From positions 124,001-188,000 of the forward strand of contig NJFT01000048.1 in assembly GCA_002221725.1 (NCBI GenBank): DNA of 64,000 bases, in the 5' to 3' direction. This document shows, one piece after another, positions 23,684 to 35,892 of the stretch. Under the pieces are notes generated by a model, which saw only the letters and a list, made by a program, of their open reading frames with translations, was not told the origin of the DNA and searched no databases. Position numbers and translations under genes: made by a program. This stretch comes from Scedosporium boydii (taxonomy: Eukaryota; Ascomycota; Sordariomycetes; Microascales; Microascaceae). Within the stretch, counting starts at the first letter, position 1, and the number at the start of each line of letters is the position of its first letter.

Positions 23684-25649
23684 ATGACCGCAACGGCGAA
23701 CCGCATCTCGACTTATACTTCCACCTCTGCCTTGTCAGACGGGCGCAATGGGGACCAGAAGAAGGATTTATGGACATCCATGCTCGATTCGGTCGCGAGT
23801 GGGAAGCGGTTACCCGAGAAGAATATCCTAGTCTTCGGTATGTAGCTTCCCCCTTGGCTCAAGACGTTTGCTGCGAAACCGGCTGTTCCCTAACTTTGCT
23901 CAACCTCTCAGGTGGCTCCCCCGAATCCCAAAGAGAATTCCTCGACTCCCTTTCCAATAGTGACCCAAGGCGGTTGATCGACCGGCAGCGTATTCCCCCC
24001 ATCGCTAACAACTTTGCCCTCGGATACACCTACTACGACGTTCTAGACACCGACCAAGAGGGTATCGTCGCCCTTGCTCCCCACCCCCTGAGAGAACCGA
24101 GCCCCCAAGCTAACTTAACCTGTTCCTCAAAACAGACACCCTCGCCCGCATATCTCTCTACCTCCTCTCGACGCCCTCGCCGTCCTTCACCTCCCTCATC
24201 AAACCTCTCCTCACACCCGAAACCATACCAAACACCCTGATAGTCGTCCTCCTTGACTGGAGCCAACCACACCTATGGCTGCGCCAACTGCGAGAATGGA
24301 TCCTCATGCTACGCGATATCCTTCAGTCTCTGGATTCGAACTGCGTCGACGTTATGCAGGACGTTATGATGTCGTGGAGAGATCGCGGAAGGGGAGGCGG
24401 CTCGGTGAATCTTGATGGGACGGGTGTAGCGGCGGCGGACGATGACGCTGCTCTGCCTTTGGGTCCTAGTGAATGGGACGATGGCTTAGGCCTACCTCTA
24501 TGCGTCGTTTGCCAAAACGTAAGACTCTTTAAGCTGCTACCTGTTCGTAAACCTAGCACTCGCTAACCAAAATCACCAGGCCGATAAAATGGAGGTCCTA
24601 GAAAAGAGCCAGGGGTGGAAAGAAGCAGACTTTGACCAAATCCTCCAATATCTACGAACCATCCTCCTAAGACGTACGCCCCAACCATCCCCAAACGACC
24701 TTTGATCTGCAAGGTACTAACTAGCTTCTCACTCAGACGGCGCATCCCTCATCTACACGACCCCACACCTCCCCTCCCCCCTCCGATCCCTCATCCACGC
24801 CAGCCTAGGCATAACATCCCTCATAAAGCGCGAACCCCTCCGCCACAACGTCATCGACCGCGATAAGATCCTCGTGCCGCCCAACTGGGACTCGTGGGGC
24901 AAGATCCGCGTGCTCCGCGAAGGCTTCGACGTCGAGACCGTCAGCAACGGCTGGTCTGAGGACATCCACCAGGACTGGCCGCCTCCCAACCCCTCGACCG
25001 CCCGCGACCCGTTTCGAGACGAAGAACCAGAATCTCACCAGAGCCAGCTTTCGGCCCTGTTCCACTACGAGGACTGGGTTCCTGATGCGAGCGCGGGCGC
25101 ACTCCAGCTCGCGGGGCCGGAACCCTCGGATCCTACCAAGTTGGAGGTCGTTTCGGATGATCCGCAGAGGTTCTTGGCTGATCAAGGGAGGTTGCTCGAG
25201 ATGATGAGGGAGAAGACGGAGGAGTTGGAGAAGAAGGAAAGGGCTGCTGCCGCTGCCGGGAACACGCCGACGAGGGGGGGGAGGAAACCGTTGGAGGATC
25301 TGGACCTCGTTAAGGCGGGTATGGGGGGCAGCGTGGTTTCGGATCATATCGGGCCGGTGCAGTTTAACATGGGCGGTATTCAGGTGGACGCTGATGACAT
25401 GGTCCAGAGGTTGAAGGTAGGGAACACCACAACTCACCCAGTTTCTTTTTACTGCTTTCTTACAAGACCTATTACTAACGAAATGGCCAACAGGACCGCC
25501 AGGATTACGGTCCCGACCCGACCACCCCGCCCGCCGACGGCGTCCCTCCTTCACTCGACAACACCGCCGGTCTAGAAGCCTTCTTCCTGAACCTCACGAA
25601 ACGGAAGCCCGGTGCCAGCGTGACGGGGAGCCCCGCCAGGGATCATTGA
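23684..25649 (+). CDS. Dynein light intermediate chain
   Basis: Six exons: 23684-23837, 23912-24061, 24136-24518, 24580-24673, 24737-25416 and 25494-25649, giving 538 residues with all phases consistent. The N-terminal Ras-like/P-loop-derived region reads KNILVFGGSPESQREFLD (residues about 47-64), the diagnostic start of DLICs. It is followed by the YTYYDVLD block and the VVLLDWSQPHLWLRQL segment. The C-terminal half has a charged helix (EMMREKTEELEKKER, then an Ala run) and a Pro-rich tail, where adaptor-binding helices lie in this family. DLIC binds the dynein heavy chain and links the motor to cargo adaptors; in hyphae this serves nuclear and endosome transport. The length is usual for filamentous fungi. 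Confidence 0.92.
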
Positions 25650-26411
25650 CATTGAAACTAAAAAGAAGAATGTCATTATCTAGATGGAGTTTTGGTGGCT
25701 GGCCGGTTCTTTTTTCTCTTTGGTTCCTGGGGCGGGTCTAAGTCGAGGGGAGTAGGGGTGGAACACAAAAAACGTGGTAGGTTTTTGGAGATTTAAGAGG
25801 GAAGGGGAAGGAGGGTTCAAAACACTGCGTTTACTCCCCGAGAGGAAAGAATGAGGAGGGAAGCAGGAGAAGAAGAAGAAGAAGAATGAGAGGAAGATGA
25901 AGATGGGGAACAACCCAAAACTTTTTTTAAACTGATACCCGTCTTATAGAGGCGATTTATTTCTTTTTTTCAGGCCCTTGTAACCAATTCACATTCGCAT
26001 GTTCCCATTTGTTCAAAGAAAGGAATCTCCCGAGGCTAAGGGAGTAGAGAGAAGAATCAATTCTACCATTCCAACAGAAGGTTGTTGTATCAAAACCAAA
26101 CCACTACATCCCGGAGTTCGCGAGGCACTGCTGAAGAGAAAATTTATCCATTCTATCTGTAAACTAGCCCCCTGGCAGGTTAAAATGAACATAAACACCA
26201 GGATAGAACACATTCCCAAAAACAGAAAGATATATAGAAGAAGGGGGAATATGCCAATCCACCGACACCAAAATACCATTGGAGTGTAAAACAGAAGCGA
26301 ACCAAGAATAGAAGACGGGGAGAGGGGTATTCAAGAATGCTTGCTACCAATCCGTCCTTCCCGCGCTGTGATCGAGCCTACCGCCATGAAGCAAATGGCC
26401 TGTTTTAAAAG

Positions 26412-26446
<35 letters not shown>

Positions 26447-26523
26447 GGAAAATCCCGGATACGACAAAATATTGAGGAGTGTGTTCAACCTAGACCCAAG
26501 AAAGTGGGAGACCGCGCTTGCAA
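25650..26523. other. Convergent intergenic region, dynein LIC / SPATA20-like
   Basis: This is the 3' flank of two convergent genes. It has a GAA microsatellite (about 25868-25887), a T-rich run on the minus strand and a 31-base poly(A) tract. No gene is supported. Confidence 0.45.
26412..26442. repeat. Poly(A) tract, 31 bases
   Basis: An uninterrupted run of 31 A, the longest homopolymer in the window. It lies about 80 bases beyond the stop of the minus-strand SPATA20-like gene, where it would be transcribed as poly(U). Confidence 0.85.
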
Positions 26524-29152
26524 TCAGCTCTGTCGAGTGAAGGAACTTAGATCTTTGGACGTGAACGGCCTAAACTTCTCTCCCTCAAGGCAGTAGATAC
26601 CGTCCTTACCCTCCGCCAGTTTCTTCAGAGCTGGATTCTTTTCCAAGACCCACGAATCTTTCCCGCTGATCACCGAAAAGGCCTTGAGACCCCCGCTCGG
26701 AGCGCTATTGAGAGCTTTGAAAAAGTCATCAAAACTAACGCTGCCCGAAGCGACATCGGCAGACTCCTTGTTCTGGCGCAAAACCACAAAGTTCAGGCCG
26801 CCGAGCCGTAATATGGTGATTCCGGTAAGGAGGCCGGGGAACAGCCAAGGGTACTGCAGGATCTCTGCTTCGAAAGCATTGACCGTCTCCTTCGCAAGCA
26901 ATGTATAGTTCTCGTTGGCGGTGATGGAGCCAAGACGGAAGAGATTAGATGCGCTCACGGCATTGATCGAAGGTAATGACGTGTCCATGCCATCCTTGAG
27001 TCGAAGAATAGCCTGCGCCGAGTCGGCTTCGGTCGAATAGAATGCCCCGCAGGACGCTTGCACTGTGGCGTCGATCGTAGTGGCATTTTCATCCACTTTC
27101 GGAGCATCGTAGAAGAGAACCAGCTGGATTTCTAAAGAGAGGGAAGCCGAGTTAGTATGTAGCGTGTTATGGGAGGTAGAACAAACACAAGATGAGACAA
27201 CTTACGCTGGAGTTCGTCCGCCCACTTCAGCCACTGGTCGTCGAGCGTCGCCTGATACAGGTCAAAGAGCCCCTCAATCAGGTAGGCGTAGTCTTCAGCG
27301 AGACCTTTAATATCACCTCTACTACCATCGCGATAGACCCGGTAGAGAACGCCCTCCTTAGCATCCCAAAGCTCTTCCTTGATCAAGACGGCCGCCTTCC
27401 GTGCAGCATCCAGGTATTTGGCGTGATCTACGCCCTCGACGTATTGTAAGCTCGCGGCGGCCCTCGACAAAGCAGATATAACGAGTCCATTCCAGGACGT
27501 GATAACTTTGTCGTCGATGAAAGGTCGAACGCGGTGCTTCTCTCGGTGCGCGCTAAGTTTGGCCTTGGCACTCTGGATGATAGATTTTATTTCCTCAACC
27601 GGGACCTTGAACTGCTTGCTTAGCTCTGTCACATCTTTTACGACGTGGAGGACGTTTCGATTGATGAAGGCGTCATGTGGATCCTGATCCGGTTCTACGT
27701 TTCCATGTTCCAGAACGTTCCAGTACGCGGCAACGATGGCGCTATCGTGGCTATCGCCAATCACTGAGTCGAACTCTCTCCTCGTCCAAACCTGGTAAGC
27801 TCCTTCTCGCAGATGCGTGTCTCCCTGTCTATAGTACGAGTCGGCAGCTTCGCTCGACACAAACCCGCCGCCGGGAAGAGAAATTGGTGCGCTCGACAAG
27901 TATTCGGCTAGTTCGACCACAATCTCGAAGAACTCATCCTGCTTGGACAAGCCAGAACTAAGCCATGCGTCGAGGAAGGCGGACAGTAGAAGCGCATTGT
28001 CGACTACCAACTTTTCAAAGTGGGGGATACTCCAGTCGGATGTGACCGAGTACCGGGCAAGACCCTGGCCGCCGACATGGTCGCGCAATGCGCCATCGCG
28101 GATTTTACGGAGGGTGAAAAGCGCCATCTCGCGAGCATGAGCGCACTGGATTGACCCGACAACATCCTGAACCTCAGCGGGTAGCTGCGAAAGCTTAAGC
28201 AGGAACAACAATTTAGCCGGGGTGGGGAACTTGGGGGCGATGCCAAAGCCACCGTATATGGGGTCAAACGTGCCGGCAATATGCCTGTAAGCCTCCTCAA
28301 GTTGATCGATATCGAGTTCAGTCGAATCATCAGGGTGTGAGGAGGCAGCTAACGCAGCCTCTACGTGCATATCGAGAGCAGCGCTTGGCGGGGCCACGAT
28401 GGCGGGGAACGACGCCCTGTGTTCGATTGTGCGACCAAGGGTTCCCTCTGCAGCAAACTCGCGAAGCTGCGCTAACACGTCCTTGGCCTCTGTACGGCAC
28501 CTTGTCTCCTGCTCCAACCAAACTTTCCTGAGTTTCTTGAGTATGATCAGGAAGTCTAGGCCATCCTCGCCTTCAGTCTCTATGCTTCCCGAGTCCGAGT
28601 CCGTTCCTGGGCCAGGACCGGGCCAATAGGAGCCCCCAAATACCGGCGCAAGCTCAGGAGTGAGGAAGAGGTTGAGAGGCCAGCCGCCGGCTCCGTTTAC
28701 GGCCTGCACGTAGTTCATGTAAATAGTATCGACGTCTGGACGCTCCTCTCGGTCGACAATGACAGGAATGAAACAAGAGTTTAACAACTCAGCACACTGG
28801 GGGTGTGCGAAAGCTTCGGTCATCATTAGGCGGCAGTCTAGACAATAAAAGTAGAAAGTCAGCTCCCTCTGCATCTCCAGGGTGACAACGATAGTCGAGA
28901 CAGCGTTTACACCCATAAGTTCACGGGGTGAAAGAGAGCTCAGTTCAAGCAAAGGCGTAGGAGGTCTTACTTACAGTGGCATGCACTATAACCAATGTTT
29001 AAGAAGACCATCTTATTCTCGGTCTTGGCTCTGGAAACAGCCTCATCGTCTAGCAGCTGCCAGGCGACGCGGCTGTTGGCCTGTGCCGAGACATACGGAC
29101 TCTTAGAGGCCGCGGCGCGGTTCTTGAGTGGCTCCGTCTTCGGCTGGTCCAT
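26524..29152 (-). CDS. SPATA20/YyaL-like thioredoxin-domain protein (DUF255)
   Basis: Three exons, 29152-28975, 28837-27206 and 27131-26524, give 805 residues. The N-terminal thioredoxin-like domain holds C58-H-Y-C61, assembled exactly across the first intron; most relatives read ACHWC. Other family blocks are PVIVDREERPDVD, NGAGGWPLNLFLTP, YDHVGGG-like DHVGGQGLARYSVTSDWSIPHFEK, and FIDDKVITSWNG. The C-terminal part is the (alpha/alpha)6-barrel fold seen in this family. Bacterial YyaL and human SPATA20 are relatives; the biochemical role is not settled, though a sulphur or redox role or carbohydrate handling is often suggested. The start is the first ATG, 77 bases past an upstream stop-free stretch without ATG. 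No clear targeting peptide is seen. Confidence 0.88.
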
Positions 29153-31885
29153 GGTGCCGGTGCTGACGGCGGAGGTGAAGCTGATCGGGTTGTCAGACGT
29201 CGATGCCCCCTTCTTGGTTAACAACGAGGTTAAAAATAAGTGAGTTGCGGGGGCCAGAAATAAGATCCAAAGCTGAAATGACCGGTTATGAGCGGCCGGA
29301 AGGAGCTCGACGGTAAGATGCCGCTAAGAGAGATGAATGGATGCGGGGTTCATTTATCCTTTCCCAGCACTTCGGTCATGGGCTGCTTCGGAAGAGACGG
29401 GGTTGAGTGTTAGGGCTGGAAGGCAGACAACCAGCAAGTCGAGTGTAAAGCTCGATGCGACAGGTTTCTGAAGGGAAAGTTTTGTGACCTTGGAGGGGTT
29501 GACAGCAAGTTGGTGGGCGAGGGGAGAAGAATATAGAACAATAGAACAAACTATGTGGGGGGGTGGAAGATGATACGTCTTGGCAACGGGGATGGGTTGG
29601 AACAGAAGAACAGAATGGGGGGAGGGGCAGAAACGAAGACCAAAACCTGCTTGGTTGCTGCCGGTGGGCACGGATTCGCAATGACACTAAAGTGCGTAGG
29701 CTTGTGGCATCAATGCGCTAGTGTCGTGTAGAATTTGTTAGATCGTTCAGGTGAGCGAGGCTAAGATCGTCGCCAACAGCATGAATAGCACGGGTTCCAC
29801 AGGATTTTTTTAGCAGATTGAAATCCTGCTATGCGATGTCACTGTTGCCGGACGAGCCTTCGCATTTTGTGTGCCTGAATCCGGGAGTGGAGGAGGCTCT
29901 GACGTAGAGCGAACTTTAACATCCAAGATTCGAATCACACTTACACCGACCAGATCCAGTAAAAAGCAAGGAGAAAACCGATCTTCTGGTTCACCGGTTA
30001 GACGAACATCTCCTACGAAGTAAGCCGCGATAAGCTGGGGAAATGTATCCCCTCCTGCAAGACAGAGGCACCTTCCTTCCCTGGTATTGATAGACACACT
30101 CGAGGAGTCTTGCCGCCCCTCTCCTGGACTCTGGCGGCTTCGGGTGCTCATTCCCTAAACGACCAGACACAGCAAGTAGCTCTTGCCTCGAAAAGCACTC
30201 TTGCTGCATCACGAAACTGTTGCTGTTGTTCAGCATGAACGGCTCTAGCGTTTTCCTGCGGATTAATTAAATACGGCGGGGTCATAGACAGATGCCCTTA
30301 TCGCTGAGAGGAGGTACGAGGCAGTAGATGCCATCTAAGTTTTTCTCGCTTCTTTCTTTTTTCCCCCACCCCCCACATGAAGCTTCTGACGAAGCACTGT
30401 GAGACTGCGTCATCGCGGCTGCTACCGAATATCCAGGCTATGACGGAAGAGAACGTCGAACCTTCCCCATCCTGCGAAGTACTGCATGTACACCGTAAAC
30501 TCGGAAAGTACAGGTTTTGATGTATCAAAACCGGTCATGCTTATACTTCGTGCCGGTTACCGAACGAGCACAGCCATACAGTAAGTAAAGCTGCGCTCAA
30601 GGCTCCATCCATGTTTTGATAGGTACTCAGTTGGAGGTTTGTCTGATCGGTAATGTGAGCGTCGACATTTGGATCGACCAGTGTGAACTTGTCATTTCTT
30701 GGCCGGCTGTCACTGTCAACCACGCAGTCGAGATCCGGCGGACCTGGTTGCCAACATTTTTCTCCTTCCCACGCAGTAGGCTCAGCTGTCACTCTCTTTC
30801 TTGGGGAAGAAACCAGCCTTACACAGCCTGCTACTGCATCCACCGTTTCCTCTCTCTTTCCGCCCCCGAGCGAGCTGCCCTCAATCCCTCTCTCGACCGT
30901 CACGTCCCGGCAAAAGGTTGCCGTATCTCCGCGGCTTCCCCAGGATATTCCGGCATCCGGTCACCGGAACGCGGCCGGTACACAGAATCGTATGCGCCTT
31001 CCACTCAATAACACCCCACTGAATATCGATATTGCTCAGATATCCTCCAGTTTTCTTTTCTCGTTTCTTCACAGCTCCCCCCACCTAGCTCATCACCGCC
31101 TTCTGCTTCCTCCTTCCTACAACATGTGTAAACCTTGCCAATAAAGCCTCAAGCGAGACCGCTCACCGATATGATCAGACCAAAGCAATGCAGCAATGGT
31201 CAGAGCAGACTGTCAACGTGGCCAGGCTCTGATATCATACACTCACCCATCCACCAAACGGATCAAATCCCTTTCAACTTCTAATGTTGTCTGTAATGTG
31301 ATATATACACAAAACGTTTCTCGCAAACTCGTATTTCACCACTCAAACTCCAGTGCATTTGAAAATACATTCTCTTTTCAGAACATGCAATGTGAATATG
31401 ACGGGATGCATTACTTCTCAAGCTCATTCGATGATGGACGCACTACAATGTGGAGAGAGGCTGAAAAAGAGAAAAAACCTCCATCTCCCGAGGAAATTCA
31501 TAAGTAAAAAGAGTCTCGAGCCGATAAACCACGCGAGCGGAAAACAAAGGCCAGAATAAAATAACCTTAAACAAGAACAAGAGGGATGCATCGGACACGA
31601 GGATAGAGGAAAGAAAAACATACGTAAAAACTGGGCTCCAGGATGGGGGGAACCTTGTTTAAAAGAAGAAGAAAGCCTCAAGAAAAAGTTATGTCCTCCA
31701 CGTTCAAAAATACGGGCCCATTATTTCATTTCCCAACTAATACACATGGAACATTTGAAAAAAGAACAAGAAGAAACTGGACGAGGAAAACACACATGGC
31801 GCCACGGGGCCTTGGTTCCTCCTCCACCTTCTCACGTTTCCCCCCATCCGAGCTTGCCGAGCAGAGTCGGAGCATGGTCCAAACT
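29153..31885. other. Long intergenic region, no gene supported
   Basis: About 2.7 kb between the SPATA20-like promoter and the 3' end of rom2. Several short Ser/Pro-rich frames occur on both strands, but none starts with ATG and shows splice continuity or family resemblance. Confidence 0.45.
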
Positions 31886-34800
31886 CTATGGCGAGCCAGG
31901 GACCGGCAGGAGTTCTGACCGTCTATTATTACTCTTCCAGAAGTCGATCGATTCGATGATATCTCCACCCCTCTCGTCTTCATATGCAAACAAAATCTGT
32001 AAGGAAAGATGTCAGTTAGTACGGCTCTTGCCGGATCCAACAATATAACAAGATGGTGAAGAAACTCACTTCATGAGTGCTGCTGTGAAGCATCCTAATG
32101 TTCTTGTGAGGCACAATATGCACCGCACCACTCTCAATATCCCTAAGCTCAATAAAATTGGGCTCGAAACCGAGGATCCAGGGATAGCTGAGCGCAAAGC
32201 TCTGCGGCGATCCCTCCCAGTCGATCCTCCACTCCGGCCTCGCTCGCCAACCGTGCTTGTTGACGAAGAACGAGAACTCCGAGTAGTTGAGCAAGAACTC
32301 TCCGTTGAGACGCTCGATGTGGATGGGCCTGACGCCTTCCTTGCGAGCCACAAAGTCGAGAGACGTGTCGGCCTGGTCCAGGAGGGACTGCGTCTCCAGC
32401 GTCTCCAGCGAGACAACCTCGAAGCCCTTGGGGCAAGCCACGCACAGCTTGGACTTGAGGAAGTGTATCGATGACGATTCGGCGGGGATGTAGCACTCCT
32501 TGAACGGCCGCAGCTCGTCTTGGCCGCCACCAAACATCTTCCCGAGACCCTTCTGCTTCTTCGTCTTCGCCATCGCGTCGTTGGGCTCGTAGACCTTGAC
32601 CGTGGTCGAAAGCGCCGATGACTTGACAACGCACACGAGATGTCGTCCCAGGCAGATGCCCGCCTTGAAGAAGTTGCAGTGGCTCTGGATCTTCTTGGGC
32701 CGCCTCGCGAGTGCCGGCTCGTTGGGGTCGAGAGCTGAGAGGCTGTACGAGAGGAGAGACTTGTTCGACAAGACAAGGAGAAGCTGGTATTCCTCCAGGA
32801 TCTCAACCTGTGTCACGCTCGGCACTTCCAGCACTCTCTTAGGAGCAGCATCCCTGGCCTTGCGGTCTAATACGTAGATACCGTTATTCGTGCCGATAAT
32901 GAGCTTCCTTGAGCCATCTACAAAATTTTCATGTTAGTTACTATATAGACTGTGTTTCCTACATGACGCCAGAGCGCCGCAAAGGGGAGAAAACTTACCA
33001 AACGGCGCAACACAGTTGACTTGGTTCGTGGCCACAAAGTAGCCGCTCGAGACGCCCGTCGTGTTAAAGAAGTCGGCACGAGCCCGCAGCCGTTGCTGCG
33101 AGTTGTCGATATACTCGAGCCACTTCTTACGCGCTGCCTGGTTCGAGGCATAGAGTGTAAGCTCGTAGCCATTCTTGCCGAGATGGCGGAATGTGATGGG
33201 CCAGCCTTCTCCCTTCTTGGAGTCCGTATTGTTGGTTCGTATCGATGGTATCAAGCTCGAAGAGGAGCGCTTGACGGCGCCCTGCTGCGGAATGACTTCA
33301 TCCATTTCCTTGATGTCCAGGAGCTCCAGTGGAATCGGCTATCACATTGGTTTTCGTTAGTAACGTGATTAAACGATAAGAACTAGGGAGAGTTCTGCTT
33401 ACCCTTCGATACGCCTTAATCTCCTCGCCCTTGCCAGCCTGCTTGATGCGCACCAGTAACACGGCGTGATCGAACAAAAACGCCGTAATCTCCGTAGGGT
33501 CAGTAGGCGACTTCTTAAACTGGCTCTTAAACACAAGTTCGCGCCCTTCCTCGGTAAGCCGAAGGTCGACCTTCTCGTTCGGCCGGAAACGGAGTTGTTC
33601 ATGGAGACGCCGCAGGTTGAAGCGATTCTCGGCCTTTCCGGATTCCTTGTTAACGCGGCTGAGAAGGTCTCGAATCATCGTCAGCACCTTGGGGATGTCG
33701 TCCTTATCCGGGTTGTCCGGCTCCGTGTACTTAAGCACGTTCTCCAGAAGCAGTGGATAACGAGCCAACCTGGTCGTGGGTTTCGTCAGGTAACCGTTGA
33801 GCTCTAGCTTCCTCGACTCCTTCCTCCTCTCGATCTCGTCGACGAATTTGGCAAAGTACGTGTTACATGACCGCTCATTCTCAAACTCGAACTTAGCCTC
33901 TAGCTGTCTCGAACCGTACACGATGAAAGGCTCGAAGTACGGGACAAACTCGAGGAAGATGTCGGCGATATTGCGTACGACGGGGTTCTTTTGTTGCCTC
34001 TCCGTCAGAGACTTGGCGAAGCGGGAGCTGACCGTGTGAAGGCTGGGGTGGTCGATGATGTTGCTGAAGATGAGTTTCACCACCTTATCGCGGCGAGCGA
34101 TCGGAATAGGAGACACCTTGGACCGCAATGGAGCAATCCAGAAGTCGCGGAGATACTCCAGATCCTTGACGAAGTCTCGCTCCGTGTAACAAATCTCGGA
34201 AATAACCTCCTGCCTCTTCTTCTCCCGCTCTCCCACGCTCTCGGCAATCTCCTTCGGCACCGAGTTGATCCACAGCTTCTGCTCGTCCGTTTGATCCACG
34301 TCATCCAGGTTAGTGTGGTCCTTCCTCAGGCCGGGCTGGATCTTGAGGTTCAGCCTGGAAACCTGCTCCAATCTACGGGGACAGGCGATTGAGTAGCACA
34401 GTTGATCCCGCGTACACGTAGGCGAGTAGCACTCCGACAGGAGGACAAAAACACCATTCACGGGAGGCTTATCCTCAGGCTCTTCCATCAAGGTCTCTCG
34501 GAACTGGTAGATTTCATTGGACGAGTCTCGGAGTCGGTGCTCGTACGTAACGTCGTGGAAGAACTTCTGTGCGTCGAGGGAGCGACCGAGCAGGAGCGCG
34601 AGATTGCGGTCGGTGGTTCTGATAATATATGACAAGACATCTACAGCCTCAGCACCGCTGAAGGCATTCTTATATGTAAGTTCGTTCTTCGTTCGGTCGC
34701 CAACCATAATCTTTCGTCGGAAGCATTCGGCAACTCGGGAGAGGAGGGCTGGGTAAACGAGAGGGGCTCGGATCTTCGCCGTGGGGGGACGTTCGCTATC

Positions 34801-35892
34801 AATGGACTTGCTAGCGGATGATCGGCTATGCTGGTGCTGTGGTTGAGATGGGGCGGTTGGTGTGGAAGAAGTAGAAGTCCGTGTCGGCGTGGTCGCGATG
34901 ACTGTATCCGCCTCGGACGGTGTTATGGTGGGCGCCACAGTTGACGCCATGGACATCGTCCTATTGTTGTCATAGCCGGACGACGAGGCCATGCTAGCCG
35001 TCCTGGTTTGAGATCCAGGTGCGGCATATCCGCCGTGACCTCCACCACCCACGGACATGTATCCGTTGCCCTGAGAATCAGACGGAAACCTTCGGTTCGG
35101 AATCACCCGCCCACTCATCGTTTGGTGAGGATCCCTATCTTGAGGGTGGTAACCGGTCATGGACATTGAGCGATCATCGCCGCGTTCCGGGACGACTCGG
35201 CCCTGAGCCGTAGTCCTCGCCGAGTTCGGGTTATAGGCATTGTATCGGGAGGGATTGGCGTGAGACTGGTAGGACGCGGGAGGAGGATGGTACATCTGCT
35301 GTCGCGAAGACGAGGCTAGAGACTGGGTTCGATAAGGGTCACCGTTCATCCCGGGCATCGGAGGCCCGCTGCCAGGATGGAACCGCTGCGTTGCTGCCCT
35401 TGGAGGACCATACCCCTGAGGAGGACCGGGTCTGGATTCGAACCTAGGAGGAGGGACTCCTTGGGGCGGAGGCCTCCGTTGTTGCATGTATTGGAGAGCT
35501 TGGGGGGAGGGGATTTGATGGCCCCCTGAGACCGATCGGGGAGGAGGAGGATAGTAACCACCGGACATTTGGTCAGGGGGATACATCCGGTGCTGTTGGT
35601 CGGCATATTGGGAGGGATGGGGCGGGCGGGGAGGAGGCTGTCGGTGTATCTCAGGTCTGCCGCCAGACATGGTCGAATATGTAGACGTCATCGTATGGGT
35701 TCTATCATCGGCGGACATCATCTGGGGCGGAGCGACAGAGGAGGTCATGGTATGCGATCGACCGGGGGGAGGGGCGGCGCCGAAGATGTTCGAGAAGGCA
35801 GCCTCCCGCTGGTAATTGGCCGATGAGTTTCCTCCATATTCTCGGGGACGATGCGGCGGACCTCGATCGGAAGGATGGTGGTAATCGGCCAT
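31886..35892 (-). CDS. rom2: Rho1 guanine nucleotide exchange factor (Rom2 type)
   Basis: Four exons, 35892-33403, 33338-32999, 32917-32070 and 31996-31886, give 1,262 residues. Domains in order: a long disordered Pro/Gln/Ser/Tyr-rich N-terminus (1-375), DEP (about 380-465, LSRVAECFRRKIMVGDR), RhoGEF/DH (about 562-760, starting EVISEICYTERDFVKDL, with YLTKPTTRLARYPLLL), PH (about 790-930) and CNH (about 955-1245, KLIIGTNNGIYVLDR). This order is unique to fungal Rom1/Rom2. The protein loads GTP on Rho1 at the plasma membrane and drives cell-wall integrity signalling, glucan synthase and polarity. ATG 35892 begins MADYHHPSDRG. A purine-rich + strand (36040-36117) upstream is the usual pyrimidine-rich fungal leader. 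Confidence 0.95.
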
